The position numbers were made by a program, and so were the translations under genes. A DNA stretch of 64,000 nucleotides. Origin: Gammaproteobacteria bacterium (GTDB lineage Bacteria > Pseudomonadota > Gammaproteobacteria > Enterobacterales > Neiellaceae). Shown piece after piece: positions 18,677-29,747 of this stretch (position 1 is its first letter; each line of letters opens with the position of its first letter). A model generated the notes under the pieces. It was not told the origin of the DNA. It worked only from the letters and a program-made list of their open reading frames with translations, and did no database searches. The stretch is from contig JAFOOX010000051.1 in NCBI GenBank assembly GCA_017425245.1, positions 1-64,000 of the forward strand. The letters run 5' to 3'.

Positions 18677-18935
18677 CGTCTATGTCATTCCATCAACCGG
18701 CCCGTTGTCGCCACGGCATCGTCACCGCGAGGACAGACAACCGGATCGTACCTGCCAGAAGGAGTATATTCGGCGCGCGTTACAACTGCGTCGGCCGGCG
18801 TAGGCACCTAAGCCCACATCTCTGTCGACCACGGGCGCAGCGGGCGTCCGCCATGGTCAGCGGGTAGGTTTATATCATATCGCTATGGTAACTTTCGCTC
18901 GTCGCCCGGAAAACAGTGAAACAGGTCATGCTGCC
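18677..18935. promoter_or_regulatory. divergent intergenic region gspC / hslR
   Basis: This 259-base gap must carry the promoter of the type II secretion operon (leftwards) and that of hslR-hslO (rightwards). On the minus strand a TATACT near 18766-18771 could be a -10 box but has no convincing -35. On the plus strand the A/T-rich TTTATATCATATC (about 18869-18881) is the best -10 candidate. No operator is recognisable by eye. Confidence 0.4.
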
Positions 18936-19343
18936 ATGACAACAAAGGCCGCCGAGAGCGCCACCACCCGCCTCGACAAGTGGTTATGGGCCGCCCGCTT
19001 TTACAAAACGCGCGGGCTGGCGCAGGCCATGATCGACGGCGGCAAGGTCCACTACAATGGCCAACGCTGCAAGGCGGCCCGCAGCGTGCAGCTGGGCGCG
19101 CTGGTGTACCTGTGGCAGGGGCATGACGAGCGCGAAGTCGAAGTAATAGCAATCAGCGACAAACGCGGCAATGCCACCGCTGCCCAACAGCTATACCGCG
19201 AAACCGCTGCCAGCCTGGCACGCCGTCAGGCTGCGGCCGAGGCGCGACGGCTGCAGGCCCACGAACCGGACGAGGGGCCACGTCCCGACAAACAGCAGCG
19301 CCGCCAACGGCGTCAGCTCAAAGCTGACCATTGCGACTTCTGA
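18936..19343 (+). CDS. hslR: ribosome-associated heat shock protein Hsp15
   Basis: Hsp15 is an S4-domain RNA-binding protein that recycles stalled 50S subunits carrying a nascent peptidyl-tRNA. The 135 residues include RLDKWLWAARFYKTR (about 12-26) and GGKVHYNGQR, nearly identical to E. coli, followed by a basic C-terminal tail. ATG 18936 is used because an in-frame ATG at 18885 adds residues with no family match. hslO follows after 31 bases, as in E. coli. Confidence 0.94.
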   Translation: MTTKAAESATTRLDKWLWAARFYKTRGLAQAMIDGGKVHYNGQRCKAARSVQLGALVYLWQGHDEREVEVIAISDKRGNATAAQQLYRETAASLARRQAAAEARRLQAHEPDEGPRPDKQQRRQRRQLKADHCDF

Positions 19344-19374
19344 TCTCACCCTTTGTTGATCCCAGGACCGAGCC

Positions 19375-20268
19375 ATGACCGATAGCACCGAACACAACCT
19401 TGCCGACCAGCTGCACCGTTTTCTGTTTGACGCCGACAATGTGCGTGGTGAGCTGGTGCAGCTGGGCCCCAGCTTCTCCGCCATGATCGCCAACCATGAC
19501 TACCCGCCGGCCGTCGCCGAATTGTTGGGTGAACTGCTGGCTGCCACCAGCCTGTTCACCGCCCTGCTCAAATTCGAAGGTGAAGTCACGGTGCAGCTGC
19601 AGGGCGATGGCCCGGTGCGGCTGATGGTGGTCAACGGTGACCACCGCCAACAATTCCGGGGCGTGGCCCGTATCTCCAACCCGCCAGGCGAACTGACCGG
19701 CTTGCGGGCGCTGCTGGGCACCGGCTATCTGGTGATCACCGTCAGCCCAACTGATGGTGAGCGTTATCAGGGGGTGGTGGCGCTGGACGAGGAGAGCATC
19801 GCGGCTTGTCTAGAGCGCTATTTCAGCCAGTCAGAGCAGTTACCGACCAGCATCTGGCTGTTTGCCCGGGCCAGCGCGCCTGCCCGTGCCGCTGGCCTGC
19901 TATTGCAACGGATGCCGGTCAGCGCTAGCGAACAGGATGATCGAGGGCTGGAGCATCTGGTGCTGCTGACCACAACTCTCAAGGCCGAGGAGTTGCTCGA
20001 TCTACCCGCTATCACCGTTTTGCATCGTCTCTATCACCAGGAACAGATAAACCTTTTTTCCCCGCAACCACTAACCTTTGTCTGTGGCTGCAGCCGCAAA
20101 AAAAGCGCCAACGCATTGATTTCATTAGGTCGTGACGACTGCGAGGCACTGTTGGCAGAGCGTGGCGAGATCTGCATCCACTGCGAGTACTGCAACAGCA
20201 ACTACCGTTTCACCGACGCGGATATCGAGCCCCTGTTCGGCAGTGGAACGAGACACGGACCACATTAA
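19375..20268 (+). CDS. hslO: redox-activated chaperone Hsp33
   Basis: Hsp33 is a cytoplasmic holdase switched on by oxidation and unfolding. The 297 residues end in the zinc redox switch: CGC near residue 238 and CEYC near 270, the family spacing CXC-X(27-32)-CXXC. The N-terminal domain shows the PPAVAELLGELLAAT segment. It lies in a probable operon with hslR and is followed by a strong terminator. Confidence 0.95.
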   Translation: MTDSTEHNLADQLHRFLFDADNVRGELVQLGPSFSAMIANHDYPPAVAELLGELLAATSLFTALLKFEGEVTVQLQGDGPVRLMVVNGDHRQQFRGVARISNPPGELTGLRALLGTGYLVITVSPTDGERYQGVVALDEESIAACLERYFSQSEQLPTSIWLFARASAPARAAGLLLQRMPVSASEQDDRGLEHLVLLTTTLKAEELLDLPAITVLHRLYHQEQINLFSPQPLTFVCGCSRKKSANALISLGRDDCEALLAERGEICIHCEYCNSNYRFTDADIEPLFGSGTRHGPH

Positions 20269-20270
20269 TG

Positions 20271-20300
20271 ACAAGGGCGGCGTTGGCCGCCCTTGTTTTT
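20271..20300 (+). terminator. intrinsic terminator after hslO
   Basis: A perfect 11-base-pair stem (ACAAGGGCGGC, loop GTTG, GCCGCCCTTGT) is followed directly by TTTT. It ends the hslR-hslO transcript before pckA. Confidence 0.9.
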
Positions 20301-20398
20301 GATGCACGTCCCATTTTGACCAGGTCGGAGGTCTAGACTCGGCCCATAACCACAAAAAATGTACTGATCTGACCTCAGCAAATAACCAGGAGATAGCT

Positions 20399-22021
20399 AT
20401 GGACGTTGTTAACGTTGATGCACTGGGTGCAAAGCTGGATCTGGGCCGTTATGGCATCAGCAATGTGAGCTCGGTGGTCTACAACCCTTCCTATGAGCAG
20501 CTGTTCGCCGAGGAGACGCGAGCCGATCTTGAAGGCTTTGAGCGCGGCGTGGTCACCGAACTGGGCGCAGTCAGCGTCATGACCGGCGTTTTTACCGGGC
20601 GCTCCCCCAAAGACAAATACATCGTGCGTGACGACACCACCCGCGACAGCTTGTGGTGGTCAGATCAGGGCAAGAACGACAACAAGGCGATCACCCCGGA
20701 CGTCTGGAGCCATCTCAAATCGCTGGTTGCCCAGCAACTCTCCGGCAAACGGCTGTTCGTGATCGACGCCTACTGCGGCGCCAACGCCGACACCCGCCTC
20801 AAGGTGCGCTTCATCATGGAAGTAGCGTGGCAAGCCCACTTCGTGAAAAACATGTTCATTCGCCCCAGCCCGCAGGAGCTGGTCGATTTTGAACCCGATT
20901 TTGTCGTGATGAACGGATCCAAAACCACCAACCCGCAATGGCAGGCGCAGAGCCTCAACTCCGAAAACTTCGTGGCATTCAACCTGACCGAGAAGATGCA
21001 GGTGATTGGCGGCACCTGGTACGGCGGCGAGATGAAGAAAGGGTTGTTCTCGGTGATGAACTACCTGCTGCCGCTGCGTGGCATCGCCTCCATGCACTGC
21101 TCGGCCAACGTCGGCAAAGAGAGTGATGTGGCCGTGTTCTTTGGCCTCTCCGGCACCGGCAAAACCACCCTGTCGGCTGACCCGAAGCGGCGCCTGATCG
21201 GGGACGACGAGCATGGCTGGGACGACTCCGGAGTGTTCAACTTCGAGGGTGGCTGCTACGCCAAGACCATCAAGCTGAGCGAAGAGAATGAGCCGGATAT
21301 CTACCACGCCATCAAGCGTGACGCGCTGCTGGAGAACGTTACCGTTGACGCCGCCGGCAAGATAAATTTTGACGATGGTTCGGTGACTGAAAACACTCGC
21401 GTCAGCTACCCGCTTTATCACATCGCCAACATTGTCCCTGAGAACAAAGGCGGCCATGCCAGTAAGGTGATCTTCCTCACCGCCGATGCGTTCGGCGTGC
21501 TGCCACCAGTCTCAAAACTGACCCCGGAGCAGACCAAGTACCACTTCCTGTCTGGCTTTACTGCAAAGCTAGCCGGAACTGAATGTGGCATCACCGAACC
21601 AGCTCCGACCTTTTCAGCCTGTTTCGGCAATGCCTTCCTCACCCTGCACCCGACCAAATATGGTCAGGAGCTGGTCAAACGCATGGAAGCGGCTGGCGCC
21701 AAGGCCTATCTGGTCAATACCGGCTGGAACGGCACTGGCAAGCGCATCTCAATCAAGGATACCCGCGCCATTATCGACGCCATCCTCGACGGCTCCATCG
21801 AGAGCGCCCCAAGCAAAGTGATCCCGGTGTTCAACCTAGAAGTGCCAGCGGCACTGCACGATGTCAACCCGGCCATTCTCGACCCGCGCGACACCTATGC
21901 CGACCAAGCAGAATGGGATCGCAAGGCTCAGGATCTGGGTAACCGCTTCATCAAGAACTTCGAAAAATACACCGACAACGATGAAGGCAAACGCCTGGTT
22001 GCCGCTGGCCCGCAACTCTGA
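20399..22021 (+). CDS. pckA: phosphoenolpyruvate carboxykinase (ATP)
   Basis: PckA converts oxaloacetate and ATP to phosphoenolpyruvate, the first committed step of gluconeogenesis. The 540 residues (same length as E. coli) contain the kinase-1a loop [11 protein letters not shown] (about 248-258), the kinase-2 region LIGDDEHGW and the substrate-binding [10 protein letters not shown] near 64. The ribosome-binding site is AGGAGA. It stands alone between two intrinsic terminators. No CRP site could be recognised in the 98-base upstream region. Confidence 0.97.
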   Translation: MDVVNVDALGAKLDLGRYGISNVSSVVYNPSYEQLFAEETRADLEGFERGVVTELGAVSVMTGVFTGRSPKDKYIVRDDTTRDSLWWSDQGKNDNKAITPDVWSHLKSLVAQQLSGKRLFVIDAYCGANADTRLKVRFIMEVAWQAHFVKNMFIRPSPQELVDFEPDFVVMNGSKTTNPQWQAQSLNSENFVAFNLTEKMQVIGGTWYGGEMKKGLFSVMNYLLPLRGIASMHCSANVGKESDVAVFFGLSGTGKTTLSADPKRRLIGDDEHGWDDSGVFNFEGGCYAKTIKLSEENEPDIYHAIKRDALLENVTVDAAGKINFDDGSVTENTRVSYPLYHIANIVPENKGGHASKVIFLTADAFGVLPPVSKLTPEQTKYHFLSGFTAKLAGTECGITEPAPTFSACFGNAFLTLHPTKYGQELVKRMEAAGAKAYLVNTGWNGTGKRISIKDTRAIIDAILDGSIESAPSKVIPVFNLEVPAALHDVNPAILDPRDTYADQAEWDRKAQDLGNRFIKNFEKYTDNDEGKRLVAAGPQL

Positions 22022-22046
22022 GCCAGTTACGCTAACAGCCCCAATC

Positions 22047-22075
22047 ACGCCCTGGCCTTGCGCCGGGGCGTTTTT
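22047..22075 (+). terminator. intrinsic terminator after pckA
   Basis: The sequence ACGCCCTGGC, a five-base loop CTTGC and GCCGGGGCGT form a 10-base-pair stem with one G-U pair, followed by TTTTT. Confidence 0.88.
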
Positions 22076-22195
22076 ATCTGCGCCACTCTTTTATGTGCAG
22101 CCTATCCCGCCCCCCGCCATCACTCGTACACTGTTGAGACTCGATCCGGTGCAGGATCGGCTCCAACCCACGGACAGCCTCACAGGGAGTCTCCC

Positions 22196-22426
22196 ATGAA
22201 ACGCGCACTGCTGAGTCTCGGCCTGCTGCTGGCAACCCTGCCCGCCGCAGCTGCGGTCAAAAACTGTGATGAACTGAAAGATGAGATCGATGGCAAACTC
22301 AAGGCTAAAGGGGTCAGCGGTTATGAGCTGACGATTGTTGCGGCCGACGCCGAGATGGCTGCAACCGCCGTTGAAGTGGGCAGCTGCGATGGTGGCAGCA
22401 AAAAGATCCTTTACAGCCGCGGCTGA
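22196..22426 (+). CDS. DUF1161 small periplasmic protein
   Basis: The 76-residue product has a signal peptide (about 1-20, ending AAAA) and a mature part with two cysteines, KNCDELKDEI near 24 and VGSCDGG near 65, ending KKILYSRG. These landmarks match the DUF1161 family of small secreted proteins; no function is established for the family. The cysteines probably form one disulfide. The ATG follows GGGAG; an upstream in-frame start would bury the signal peptide. Its 3' end overlaps the next gene's 3' end by 16 bases. Confidence 0.85.
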   Translation: MKRALLSLGLLLATLPAAAAVKNCDELKDEIDGKLKAKGVSGYELTIVAADAEMAATAVEVGSCDGGSKKILYSRG

Positions 22427-23406
22427 TCGTCCCCAGCTGGCGTCCCGCTCGGGGCGCCAGCGCGGGTTCCGCCCGCCGCCTCTATCTCTTCGACTGTATC
22501 AAAATCTTTGGCTAGATCGAGCAGATCGGTCACTGGCAACACCACCGCCGTACGCGGATGGCGCAGTCGGTAACTGGCGCGGACCAGCACCGCCCTTAGT
22601 CGCCGCATCAGGGCATGGGTGCCAATCTGGCCCTGTTGCAGCGAGCGGCTGACGATCAGGGCATTGCGCACCACGGTCAGGGTCAAATGGGGGGCCTTGC
22701 CCGCCAGCAGCAAGCGCAGATCTTCGCGCAATAAAAAACCGATCGCCCCCAGCAGCATACGCCAGGTTCGCTGGCGCACGGGCTGGTTGCGGGTGCGATA
22801 ACCAAGCCGAACCAGCGCATACACCAAGTTGAGGCGAATGGCGGTGGGGCGCACGATCAGCAGATGGCCGGGAAGCACTGCGCTCTCCTGCCCGCCGGGT
22901 TCCACCAGCCGGTAGCGCGGCTTGTAGCCCGACTGACCAAGACTCTCCTGCTGCTCCGGCACCCTCACCAGTGGAAAAAAGATCGCCGAGCGGCGGCTGG
23001 CAGCATAAAGCGCCATGGCCGCATTGAGACTGGCCACACTGGGCAGGATATCGGAGGCCAGAAAGGCCACGCTGCCCTTGATCTGATCGCCCAGCGCAGC
23101 CAGCGCTGCGGCGATGTTGACGTCCAGTTCACCATCGGTGTCGATGAGGACGGCATCCAGCGCCAATGGCCGCAGACGGTCAGCCGGTCCAGCCACATAG
23201 ATGGGGTCAAAATGGCCGCTGGCCCGGGCACGGTGGACCAAGGTGGCAATCAGGGGATGGCCATCCACGGCCCATTCCACCGCCTTGTAACCGGCCAGCC
23301 AGTGAGAATCGCAGCCCTCTGGCAGCGGCTGCCCCTTGGCATCACGACCCGCCATGATCACCAATGGCAAGGGACACTGCGGCCGATAACCACGAGACGG
23401 CCTCAT
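22411..23406 (-). CDS. nucleotidyltransferase-like (MobA/GT-A fold) protein, degenerate
   Basis: This 331-residue protein starts inside the envZ stop (ATGA overlap), so it is the third gene of the ompR-envZ operon. Features recalling nucleotidyltransferases are the opening hydrophobic strand [10 protein letters not shown], the [22 protein letters not shown] segment resembling the 'K...G+PL+' helix (shown in part), a central [10 protein letters not shown] and a C-terminal [11 protein letters not shown] resembling the common DxDTPEDL ending. The normal glycine-rich nucleotide loop GGxGxR is missing. The middle (about 215-290) is basic and Leu rich. I cannot name a substrate; the identification is by motif resemblance only. 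Confidence 0.6.
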   Translation of the reverse strand: MRPSRGYRPQCPLPLVIMAGRDAKGQPLPEGCDSHWLAGYKAVEWAVDGHPLIATLVHRARASGHFDPIYVAGPADRLRPLALDAVLIDTDGELDVNIAAALAALGDQIKGSVAFLASDILPSVASLNAAMALYAASRRSAIFFPLVRVPEQQESLGQSGYKPRYRLVEPGGQESAVLPGHLLIVRPTAIRLNLVYALVRLGYRTRNQPVRQRTWRMLLGAIGFLLREDLRLLLAGKAPHLTLTVVRNALIVSRSLQQGQIGTHALMRRLRAVLVRASYRLRHPRTAVVLPVTDLLDLAKDFDTVEEIEAAGGTRAGAPSGTPAGDDQPRL

Positions 23407-24725
23407 GCTGACGCTCCTCTTGGCGCCTCGCGCGCCGGCAACCACACCTCAGCCACCAGGCCACCGCCACTGCGGTTGCTGACATCGACGCGGCCACCAT
23501 GGCGGGCAATGATGCGGCGCACAATCGCCAGCCCCAGGCCACTGCCACTGGTACCACGGGCCCGATCACCGCGGGCAAAGGGCTCGAACAGTTGTTCAAT
23601 CTGCTCCGGCGGAATGCCGGGGCCACGATCCATCACCCGCAGCACTACTTTGTCCTGCTGCTGGTAGGTCTCTACTTCGATCACCCCACCGCCATAACGA
23701 GCGGCGTTCTCCATCAAGTTGGTAACCATGCGCTTAAGAGCCACCGAATTGCCGCCAACCAAGGCGGCCTCCCCCAGCTGTAGCCGCGGCGGCTGCTCCA
23801 CCAGCAGTTCGTCCGCCACCTCAAGCACCAGCGCGTTGAGGTCAACGGCACTGGCTGTCGGCTGGCGTTCCTGACGCACATAGTCGATGAACTGGTCGAT
23901 GATGGCATTCATGTCATCGATGTCATGAACAATCCCCTCGCGCCACTCATCATTGGAATCGGGCAACATCTCAGCCGCTAGCCGGATGCGGGTCAGCGGG
24001 GTACGCAGATCATGGGAGATACCGGCCATCATCAATGCCCGGTCCTCCTCCAGCTGGCGTACGGCCAAGGCCATCATGTTGAACGCCTGCACCACCTCAA
24101 TCACGTCGCACGGGCCGCGCTCGGCGACCTGCTGCGGCAGCTGGCCACCAGCCACCGCCAGCGCGGCGTTACGCAGATCGCGCAGTGGTCGGTTGAGGTT
24201 GCGCACAAACAGCCAGCCACCCAGCACCGACAGGCCACCAATCATCACCAGATAGATGGGCAGGGGCGAAATGGAGCTGTCATCGAGGCCTCGCAGCGGG
24301 ATCTTGAGCCACAGCTCAGGCGCCTGGGGTGGCCGTACCCAGACGAAGTAGCCATCCTGCTGCTCCAGCCGCACTTCGGCTTCACCGCCCAACTCCTCGC
24401 TCATCAGTCGCGACAAAAAAGCGTAATAGATCGCTTCATCGACCCCTTCGGCGCGGGCGACCGGCAGTGACATGGCGCGGATACCGGTGGCTTCATGAAA
24501 ACGCCAACGCAGCTCGTCAGAGACAAACATCGGCATGCGGCCAGGGTTAGGTGAACCGATGAAGACGATCTTCACCTGATTGGCCACCTGCTGCATCAGC
24601 TGCTCATAGTTGGGCTTAATGATGTAGAAGGCGACCAGCAGATAAGTGACCAGCTGGTTGACCAGCAACAGCGCACCGATGGTGACCACGGTGCGGGCGA
24701 AAGTACTCTGCGGCCACAGGCGCAT
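23403..24725 (-). CDS. envZ: osmosensor histidine kinase EnvZ
   Basis: EnvZ is the inner-membrane kinase/phosphatase for OmpR. The 440 residues have two membrane helices (about 13-35 and 157-177) around a periplasmic domain, a HAMP region, the H-box [15 protein letters not shown] with His238, and a HATPase domain with DRGPGIP and a [10 protein letters not shown]2 box. It lies 2 bases after the ompR stop. The product is close to the E. coli length of 450. Confidence 0.95.
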   Translation of the reverse strand: MRLWPQSTFARTVVTIGALLLVNQLVTYLLVAFYIIKPNYEQLMQQVANQVKIVFIGSPNPGRMPMFVSDELRWRFHEATGIRAMSLPVARAEGVDEAIYYAFLSRLMSEELGGEAEVRLEQQDGYFVWVRPPQAPELWLKIPLRGLDDSSISPLPIYLVMIGGLSVLGGWLFVRNLNRPLRDLRNAALAVAGGQLPQQVAERGPCDVIEVVQAFNMMALAVRQLEEDRALMMAGISHDLRTPLTRIRLAAEMLPDSNDEWREGIVHDIDDMNAIIDQFIDYVRQERQPTASAVDLNALVLEVADELLVEQPPRLQLGEAALVGGNSVALKRMVTNLMENAARYGGGVIEVETYQQQDKVVLRVMDRGPGIPPEQIEQLFEPFARGDRARGTSGSGLGLAIVRRIIARHGGRVDVSNRSGGGLVAEVWLPAREAPRGASA

Positions 24726-24727
24726 GA

Positions 24728-25450
24728 TCAGCGGCCTGAGCCGTCCGGCACAAACACATAGCCCAGCCCCCAGACGGTCTGGATATAACGCGGGTTACCG
24801 GGATCGGCCTCGATCATACGCCGCAGGCGCGACACCTGTACGTCGATGGAGCGCTCAGTGGCGCTGTAATCGCGGCCGCGAGCCAAGTTCATCAGCTTGT
24901 CGCGTGACAGCGGCTCACGCGGCGAGGAGACCAACGTCTTGAGCACCGCAAACTCACCACTGGTGAGGGCCACCTGCTCATCGCCTTTGAACAGCTCACG
25001 AGTGGCCAGATGCAGGGTGAAGTCGCCAAAGGTAACCGTTTCGTCATCGCGCGATGGCGCTCCCGGCAGCTCCTTGACCTGACGACGCAACACCGCCCGC
25101 ACCCGGGCCAGCAGTTCGCGTGGATTGAAAGGCTTGGGCAGGTAATCGTCAGCGCCCATCTCCAAACCGACAATACGGTCGACCTCGTCACCCTTGGCGG
25201 TCAGCATCACCACCGGCATGCGATTCTCCTGCGAGCGCAGTCGACGCAGGATGGCCAGTCCGTCTTCGCCCGGCAACATCAGGTCGAGCACCATCAGGTG
25301 GAAATTCTCACGTTCCAGCAACCGGTCCATCTGCTCGCTGTTGCCAGCGCCGCGCACCAGATAGCCCTGCTCACTGAGGTAGCGCTCCAGCAGCGCACGC
25401 AGGCGGGCATCATCATCAACAACGAGGATCTTGGTGCTTTCCTGGGTCAT
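24728..25450 (-). CDS. ompR: response regulator OmpR
   Basis: OmpR is the winged-helix response regulator controlling porin genes. The 240 residues include the acidic pocket VVDDD (10-14), the phosphorylation site Asp56 in [11 protein letters not shown], Lys in the TAKGDE segment, and the C-terminal DNA-binding domain ending [14 protein letters not shown]. The ATG is chosen to give [14 protein letters not shown], matching E. coli; a longer frame to 25597 would cross the promoter. Confidence 0.96.
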   Translation of the reverse strand: MTQESTKILVVDDDARLRALLERYLSEQGYLVRGAGNSEQMDRLLERENFHLMVLDLMLPGEDGLAILRRLRSQENRMPVVMLTAKGDEVDRIVGLEMGADDYLPKPFNPRELLARVRAVLRRQVKELPGAPSRDDETVTFGDFTLHLATRELFKGDEQVALTSGEFAVLKTLVSSPREPLSRDKLMNLARGRDYSATERSIDVQVSRLRRMIEADPGNPRYIQTVWGLGYVFVPDGSGR

Positions 25451-25480
25451 GGCAATTGGGGTCCTTGGGCGATGAGCTTC

Positions 25481-25509
25481 ACTATAGCGCCGGCCGATCC
25501 GCCATCGAA
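25481..25509 (-). promoter_or_regulatory. probable ompR promoter
   Basis: On the minus strand TTCGAT (25509-25504), a 17-base spacer and TATAGT (25486-25481) lie 31 bases upstream of the ompR ATG. The -10 box is good and the -35 box is weak. Confidence 0.4.
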
Positions 25510-25609
25510 AGGCGCGCAGCGGGCAGATTGTCACAAAAGGTAAAACCTGGGGGGGCATCACCGCCCCCGCCACTAAGCTTGAAAGCGGATATCCCAAGCG
25601 GGACTGCTG

Positions 25610-25851
25610 ATGAAATGCACCGCCCCCGACGGCACTTTTGCCCTGCCCAGCGACGGCCAGCTGGAGGTGTTCCTGCTGCAGGATCGCCAGGGTCGGCTGG
25701 TCAGTTACCTGCCCGGCTACGGCGACTACAACGATATTTATGCCGGTGACGATCTCAACTGGCTGCTCGGTCTCGGTTACCAGCTGCTGAGCCCCGACGA
25801 TGCGCTACTACTCGATCCGGTGCTGGCCGCCGTGGGCGGCGGCGGTCAGCT

Positions 25852-25861
<10 letters not shown>
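25610..25861 (+). CDS. small hypothetical protein, 83 residues
   Basis: I do not recognise this protein. It is acidic, has no signal peptide or membrane helix, and contains LEVFLLQDRQGRLVSYLPGY (an apparent beta hairpin) followed by DDLNWLLGLGYQLLSPDDALLLDP. Codon use resembles the neighbours, with strong third-position G/C, supporting a real gene. The ribosome-binding site is weak (GCGGGA). It sits between divergent ompR and convergent greB, and its stop overlaps the end of greB by 10 bases. Confidence 0.6.
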
Positions 25862-26337
<476 letters not shown>

Positions 26338-26464
26338 TTGTTACTGATCGGGCTGGCCGCCAAAACTGCGGACAAGACCGCGCATTTTGCGCCCCGACTG
26401 ACTACCATATCGCGCTCAGCGGGTGCTGCCGCCTGCATTCTTTTGTGAAGGACAGATACTGCCG

Positions 26465-28792
26465 ATGGTCAATATCAACCGCATCATTGCCGACGAGCTC
26501 AAGGTCGGTGAATCCCAGGTCGCCGCCGCCGTTGCGCTGCTCGATGAGGGCGCCACTGTGCCCTTCATCGCCCGTTATCGCAAAGAGGCCACCGGCGGCC
26601 TCGACGATACCCATCTGCGCCATCTGCATGAGCGCCTCGGTTACCTGCGCGAGCTGGAAGAACGACGCGCGGTCATTCTGCGCAGCATCGCCGAGCAGGG
26701 CAAGCTGAGCCCGGAACTGCAGGCCCAGATCCAGAGCGCCGACAGCAAGACCCGGCTCGAAGATCTCTACCTGCCCTATCGTCCCAAGCGCCGCACCAAG
26801 GGCCAGATCGCCCGCGAGGCCGGGCTGGAGCCGTTGGCCGATGCGCTGCTGGCCGATCCGGCACTGAGCCCAGAGGAGACGGCAGCCGCCTACGTCAACA
26901 TCGAAGCCGGGGTTGCCGACATCAAAGCGGCGCTGGAAGGGGCACGTTACATCCTGATGGAACGCTTCGCCGAAGACGCGGCCTTGCTTGGCAAGGTGCG
27001 CGACCATCTGTGGCAGCACGGCCACCTCAAGAGCAGCGTCGTGGCCGGCAAGGAGCGCGAGGGGGCCAAGTACAGTGACTACTTCAGCCACAGCGAACCG
27101 CTGAAGAAGGTCCCATCCCACCGTGCGCTGGCCATGCTGCGCGGCCGCAACGAAGGGATCCTGCAACTGGTGATGGATGCCGATCCGGGCCTTGAACAGG
27201 TCACTGAAAGCAGCGGCGAGCGACTGGTGGCCGAGCATATCGGCTTCCGCCACCGGGGGCGCGCCGGCGATGATTTCCTGCGTCAAACCGTACAGTGGAC
27301 CTGGAAGGTCAAGGTGCTGATGCACCTGGAGAGCGAGCTGCTGTCGACCATCCGCGAGCAGGCCGAAGCGGAGGCGATTGGCGTCTTTGCCCGTAACCTC
27401 AAGGATCTGCTGATGGCCGCGCCCGCTGGCCCGAAAGCCACCCTCGGCCTCGACCCGGGGTTGCGCACCGGCTGCAAGGTGGCGGCGGTGGATGCCACCG
27501 GCAAGCTGCTGGAAACCACCACCATCTACCCTCACGAGCCCCATAACCAGTGGGACAAGGCGGTGCGTACCCTGGCGGCGCTGGTGCAGAAGTACCAGAT
27601 CGAACTGATCGCCATCGGCAATGGCACCGCCTCACGCGAGACCGACAAACTGGCCGGCGACGTGCTCAAGGCGGTCGGCGACAAGGTCACCAAGGTGATG
27701 GTCAGCGAGGCCGGGGCGTCGGTCTATTCCGCCTCTGAAGTGGCGGCACTGGAATTTCCGGGCGTCGATGTATCGCTGCGCGGCGCCGTCTCCATCGCCC
27801 GCAGGCTGCAGGATCCGCTGGCCGAGCTGGTCAAAATTGAGCCCAAATCGATCGGCGTTGGCCAGTACCAGCATGATGTCAGCCAGGTGCAGCTGGCGCG
27901 CAGTCTCGACGCCGTCATCGAGGATTGCGTCAACACCGTTGGCGTCGACATCAATACCGCGTCTATCCCGCTGCTGACCCGGGTCTCGGGCCTGAACAAG
28001 ACGCTAGCCAGCAATATTGTGGCGCTGCGCGACAGCCAGGGACGTTTTGCCAACCGCCGCCAGCTGCTCGACGTCAGCCGCCTTGGCCCCAAGGCGTTCG
28101 AGCAGTGCGCCGGCTTCCTGCGCATCGCCAATGGCGACAACCCGCTGGATGCCACCTGCGTCCACCCTGAGGCCTACCCGGTGGTTGAGCGCATCATCAA
28201 GGATGTGCAGAGTAACGTGCAGGAACTGATGGGCAACGGCGGCAAGCTGCGCAGCATCAACCCGGCCCGCTACACCGATGAACGCTTTGGCGAACCGACG
28301 GTGCGCGACATTCTCAAGGAGCTGGAAAAGCCGGGCCGCGATCCGCGCCCCGAGTTCAAGACCGCCGAGTTCAAGGAAGGAGTAGAAAAGGTCAGCGATC
28401 TGGCTCCGGGGATGATCCTCGAGGGGGTGGTGACCAACGTCGCCAACTTCGGCGCCTTCGTCGATATTGGCGTCCATCAGGATGGTCTGGTCCATATCTC
28501 GGCCCTGTCGGACAAATATGTGGCCGACCCGCGAGAAGTGGTGAAGGCCGGCGATATCGTTAAGGTCAAGGTGCTGGAGGTGGACCTGCAACGCCAACGG
28601 GTGGCCCTGACCATGCGCCTCAGCGACACTCCGCCCCCCGCCAAGAACGGTGCTGATAGCGGCAAGCGCCCTGCGGCCGAACAACGGGGCAATCAGCAGC
28701 GGTCACAACAGCCGCAGAACCCGCCGCCGCTGGCCAACGCCGCCATGGGCAACGCCCTGGCCGCCGCCTTTGCCAACGCCAAACGCAAATAG
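26465..28792 (+). CDS. tex: Tex-family RNA-binding transcription protein
   Basis: Tex (YhgF) binds nucleic acid and is linked to transcription and ribosome-associated functions. The 775 residues start with an N-terminal helical domain ([18 protein letters not shown]), then a YqgF/RNase H-like domain around 330-460 ([14 protein letters not shown]), helix-hairpin-helix repeats around 500-570 ([15 protein letters not shown]), and an S1 domain around 650-720 ([20 protein letters not shown]). The C-terminal 60 residues are Gln/Asn/Ala-rich. ATG 26465 follows GAAGGA; a longer in-frame start is not conserved. Confidence 0.95.
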   Translation: MVNINRIIADELKVGESQVAAAVALLDEGATVPFIARYRKEATGGLDDTHLRHLHERLGYLRELEERRAVILRSIAEQGKLSPELQAQIQSADSKTRLEDLYLPYRPKRRTKGQIAREAGLEPLADALLADPALSPEETAAAYVNIEAGVADIKAALEGARYILMERFAEDAALLGKVRDHLWQHGHLKSSVVAGKEREGAKYSDYFSHSEPLKKVPSHRALAMLRGRNEGILQLVMDADPGLEQVTESSGERLVAEHIGFRHRGRAGDDFLRQTVQWTWKVKVLMHLESELLSTIREQAEAEAIGVFARNLKDLLMAAPAGPKATLGLDPGLRTGCKVAAVDATGKLLETTTIYPHEPHNQWDKAVRTLAALVQKYQIELIAIGNGTASRETDKLAGDVLKAVGDKVTKVMVSEAGASVYSASEVAALEFPGVDVSLRGAVSIARRLQDPLAELVKIEPKSIGVGQYQHDVSQVQLARSLDAVIEDCVNTVGVDINTASIPLLTRVSGLNKTLASNIVALRDSQGRFANRRQLLDVSRLGPKAFEQCAGFLRIANGDNPLDATCVHPEAYPVVERIIKDVQSNVQELMGNGGKLRSINPARYTDERFGEPTVRDILKELEKPGRDPRPEFKTAEFKEGVEKVSDLAPGMILEGVVTNVANFGAFVDIGVHQDGLVHISALSDKYVADPREVVKAGDIVKVKVLEVDLQRQRVALTMRLSDTPPPAKNGADSGKRPAAEQRGNQQRSQQPQNPPPLANAAMGNALAAAFANAKRK

Positions 28793-28811
28793 CCAGCCGA
28801 GGCACAACGAC

Positions 28812-28836
28812 AAAGCCCGCCGTTTGGCGGGCTTTT
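28812..28836 (+). terminator. intrinsic terminator after tex
   Basis: A perfect 10-base-pair stem (AAAGCCCGCC, loop GTTT, GGCGGGCTTT) ends in a short T run. It separates tex from the convergent metalloprotease gene and may serve both directions. Confidence 0.85.
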
Positions 28837-28855
28837 GCTATGGAACAACCGAGGT

Positions 28856-29743
28856 TCAGGCGGTGGCGCTGAACTGGGGCCGACCGGCCGGCACCACCCG
28901 ATTGAGGTAGTAGAGCTCGATTCGAATGGCCCGGCCATCGGGGACAGCGCTGGCACCCGTCATCTCCTGCGAGCTTTCCAGGGTTCTGGCACCGGCCGGC
29001 GCGATTGCACCCCGGGCAGCCGGTTCACTGTCGGCCGGAGGGGCGCCAGCCCCGTCATCGCCAGTACTGTTATCTTCTGCAGTCGGTTGGGCGTTACCAG
29101 CCATGTTCTGTTTAGCCAATTCCGCTCTGGCCGAGGCTTCCTGGGACATCGCTTCAGAGGCAACCTTGCGATCCTGAGGCGACGGCTCAGCGGGCGCCAG
29201 TGCGGCCCGATAGACGGTCTGCATCTTGGCGATAGTCGCCTGAGGATCACCGGAGATAGGGCTGACATCGATGGGCACTTCGCCACCGACGGCGTAACTG
29301 GCGCCGTCGGGACCGCGCTCATACTCGTAACTAGGGGCACCAGCATAGCGCCCACCAGCCGCAGCGTGCGCCGCTTCATGGGCGCGAACTTCCAGATCAC
29401 GGGCCTTGAGTTCGCGGATTTTTTCGCGATCGCGTTCGCTCAACTGCTCGTCGTCACCGTCGTCCTGGCCCTGTTCGGCCGTCTGCTTTTCCTTGCTGCT
29501 GCCGTCAGCATCAATGGCTTCGACTTCAGCAGTCTCACCGGCCTCCACAGGCTCGCCTTCAACCCGCTGGGCGGGCGCCTTTTCCGGATCACCTTCGGCA
29601 CTCAGATTGCGCGAACGGCCAGAGCCCTGACCCTGTTCAAGCTGGCCGATGCGTTCACGATTTTGGGTGTCCCGCCGGGCCATTTCGGTCGGCGGGTTAG
29701 CCAAGGTTAGCGGCGGCGTAGTGCCGGAGACGGTCGGCAGCAT
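28856..29743 (-). CDS. SprA-related putative metalloprotease
   Basis: The 295-residue protein resembles the SprA-related / putative metalloprotease family (PF12118-like). The zinc signature is HEAAH (His122, Glu123, His126) inside LEVRAHEAAHAAAGG, followed by YAGAPSYEYERGPDGASYAVGGEVPID, which is typical of this family (only part shown as evidence). Residues 1-100 and 190-260 are low-complexity and probably disordered. No signal peptide is visible. It lies 4 bases after a tiny flagellar-rod-like gene, so the two form an operon. Substrate unknown. Confidence 0.8.
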   Translation of the reverse strand: MLPTVSGTTPPLTLANPPTEMARRDTQNRERIGQLEQGQGSGRSRNLSAEGDPEKAPAQRVEGEPVEAGETAEVEAIDADGSSKEKQTAEQGQDDGDDEQLSERDREKIRELKARDLEVRAHEAAHAAAGGRYAGAPSYEYERGPDGASYAVGGEVPIDVSPISGDPQATIAKMQTVYRAALAPAEPSPQDRKVASEAMSQEASARAELAKQNMAGNAQPTAEDNSTGDDGAGAPPADSEPAARGAIAPAGARTLESSQEMTGASAVPDGRAIRIELYYLNRVVPAGRPQFSATA

Positions 29744-29747
29744 AGTG

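Noticed and set aside
20306-20398. Possible pckA promoter TTGACC/TAGACT
   Set aside because: The spacer is only 12 bases, too short for sigma-70; no better pair was found by eye.
22411-23406. Molybdenum cofactor guanylyltransferase MobA as the identity of this gene
   Set aside because: The essential LxGGxGxRMG loop is absent and the protein is too long (331 against about 195), so only a loose fold relationship is claimed.
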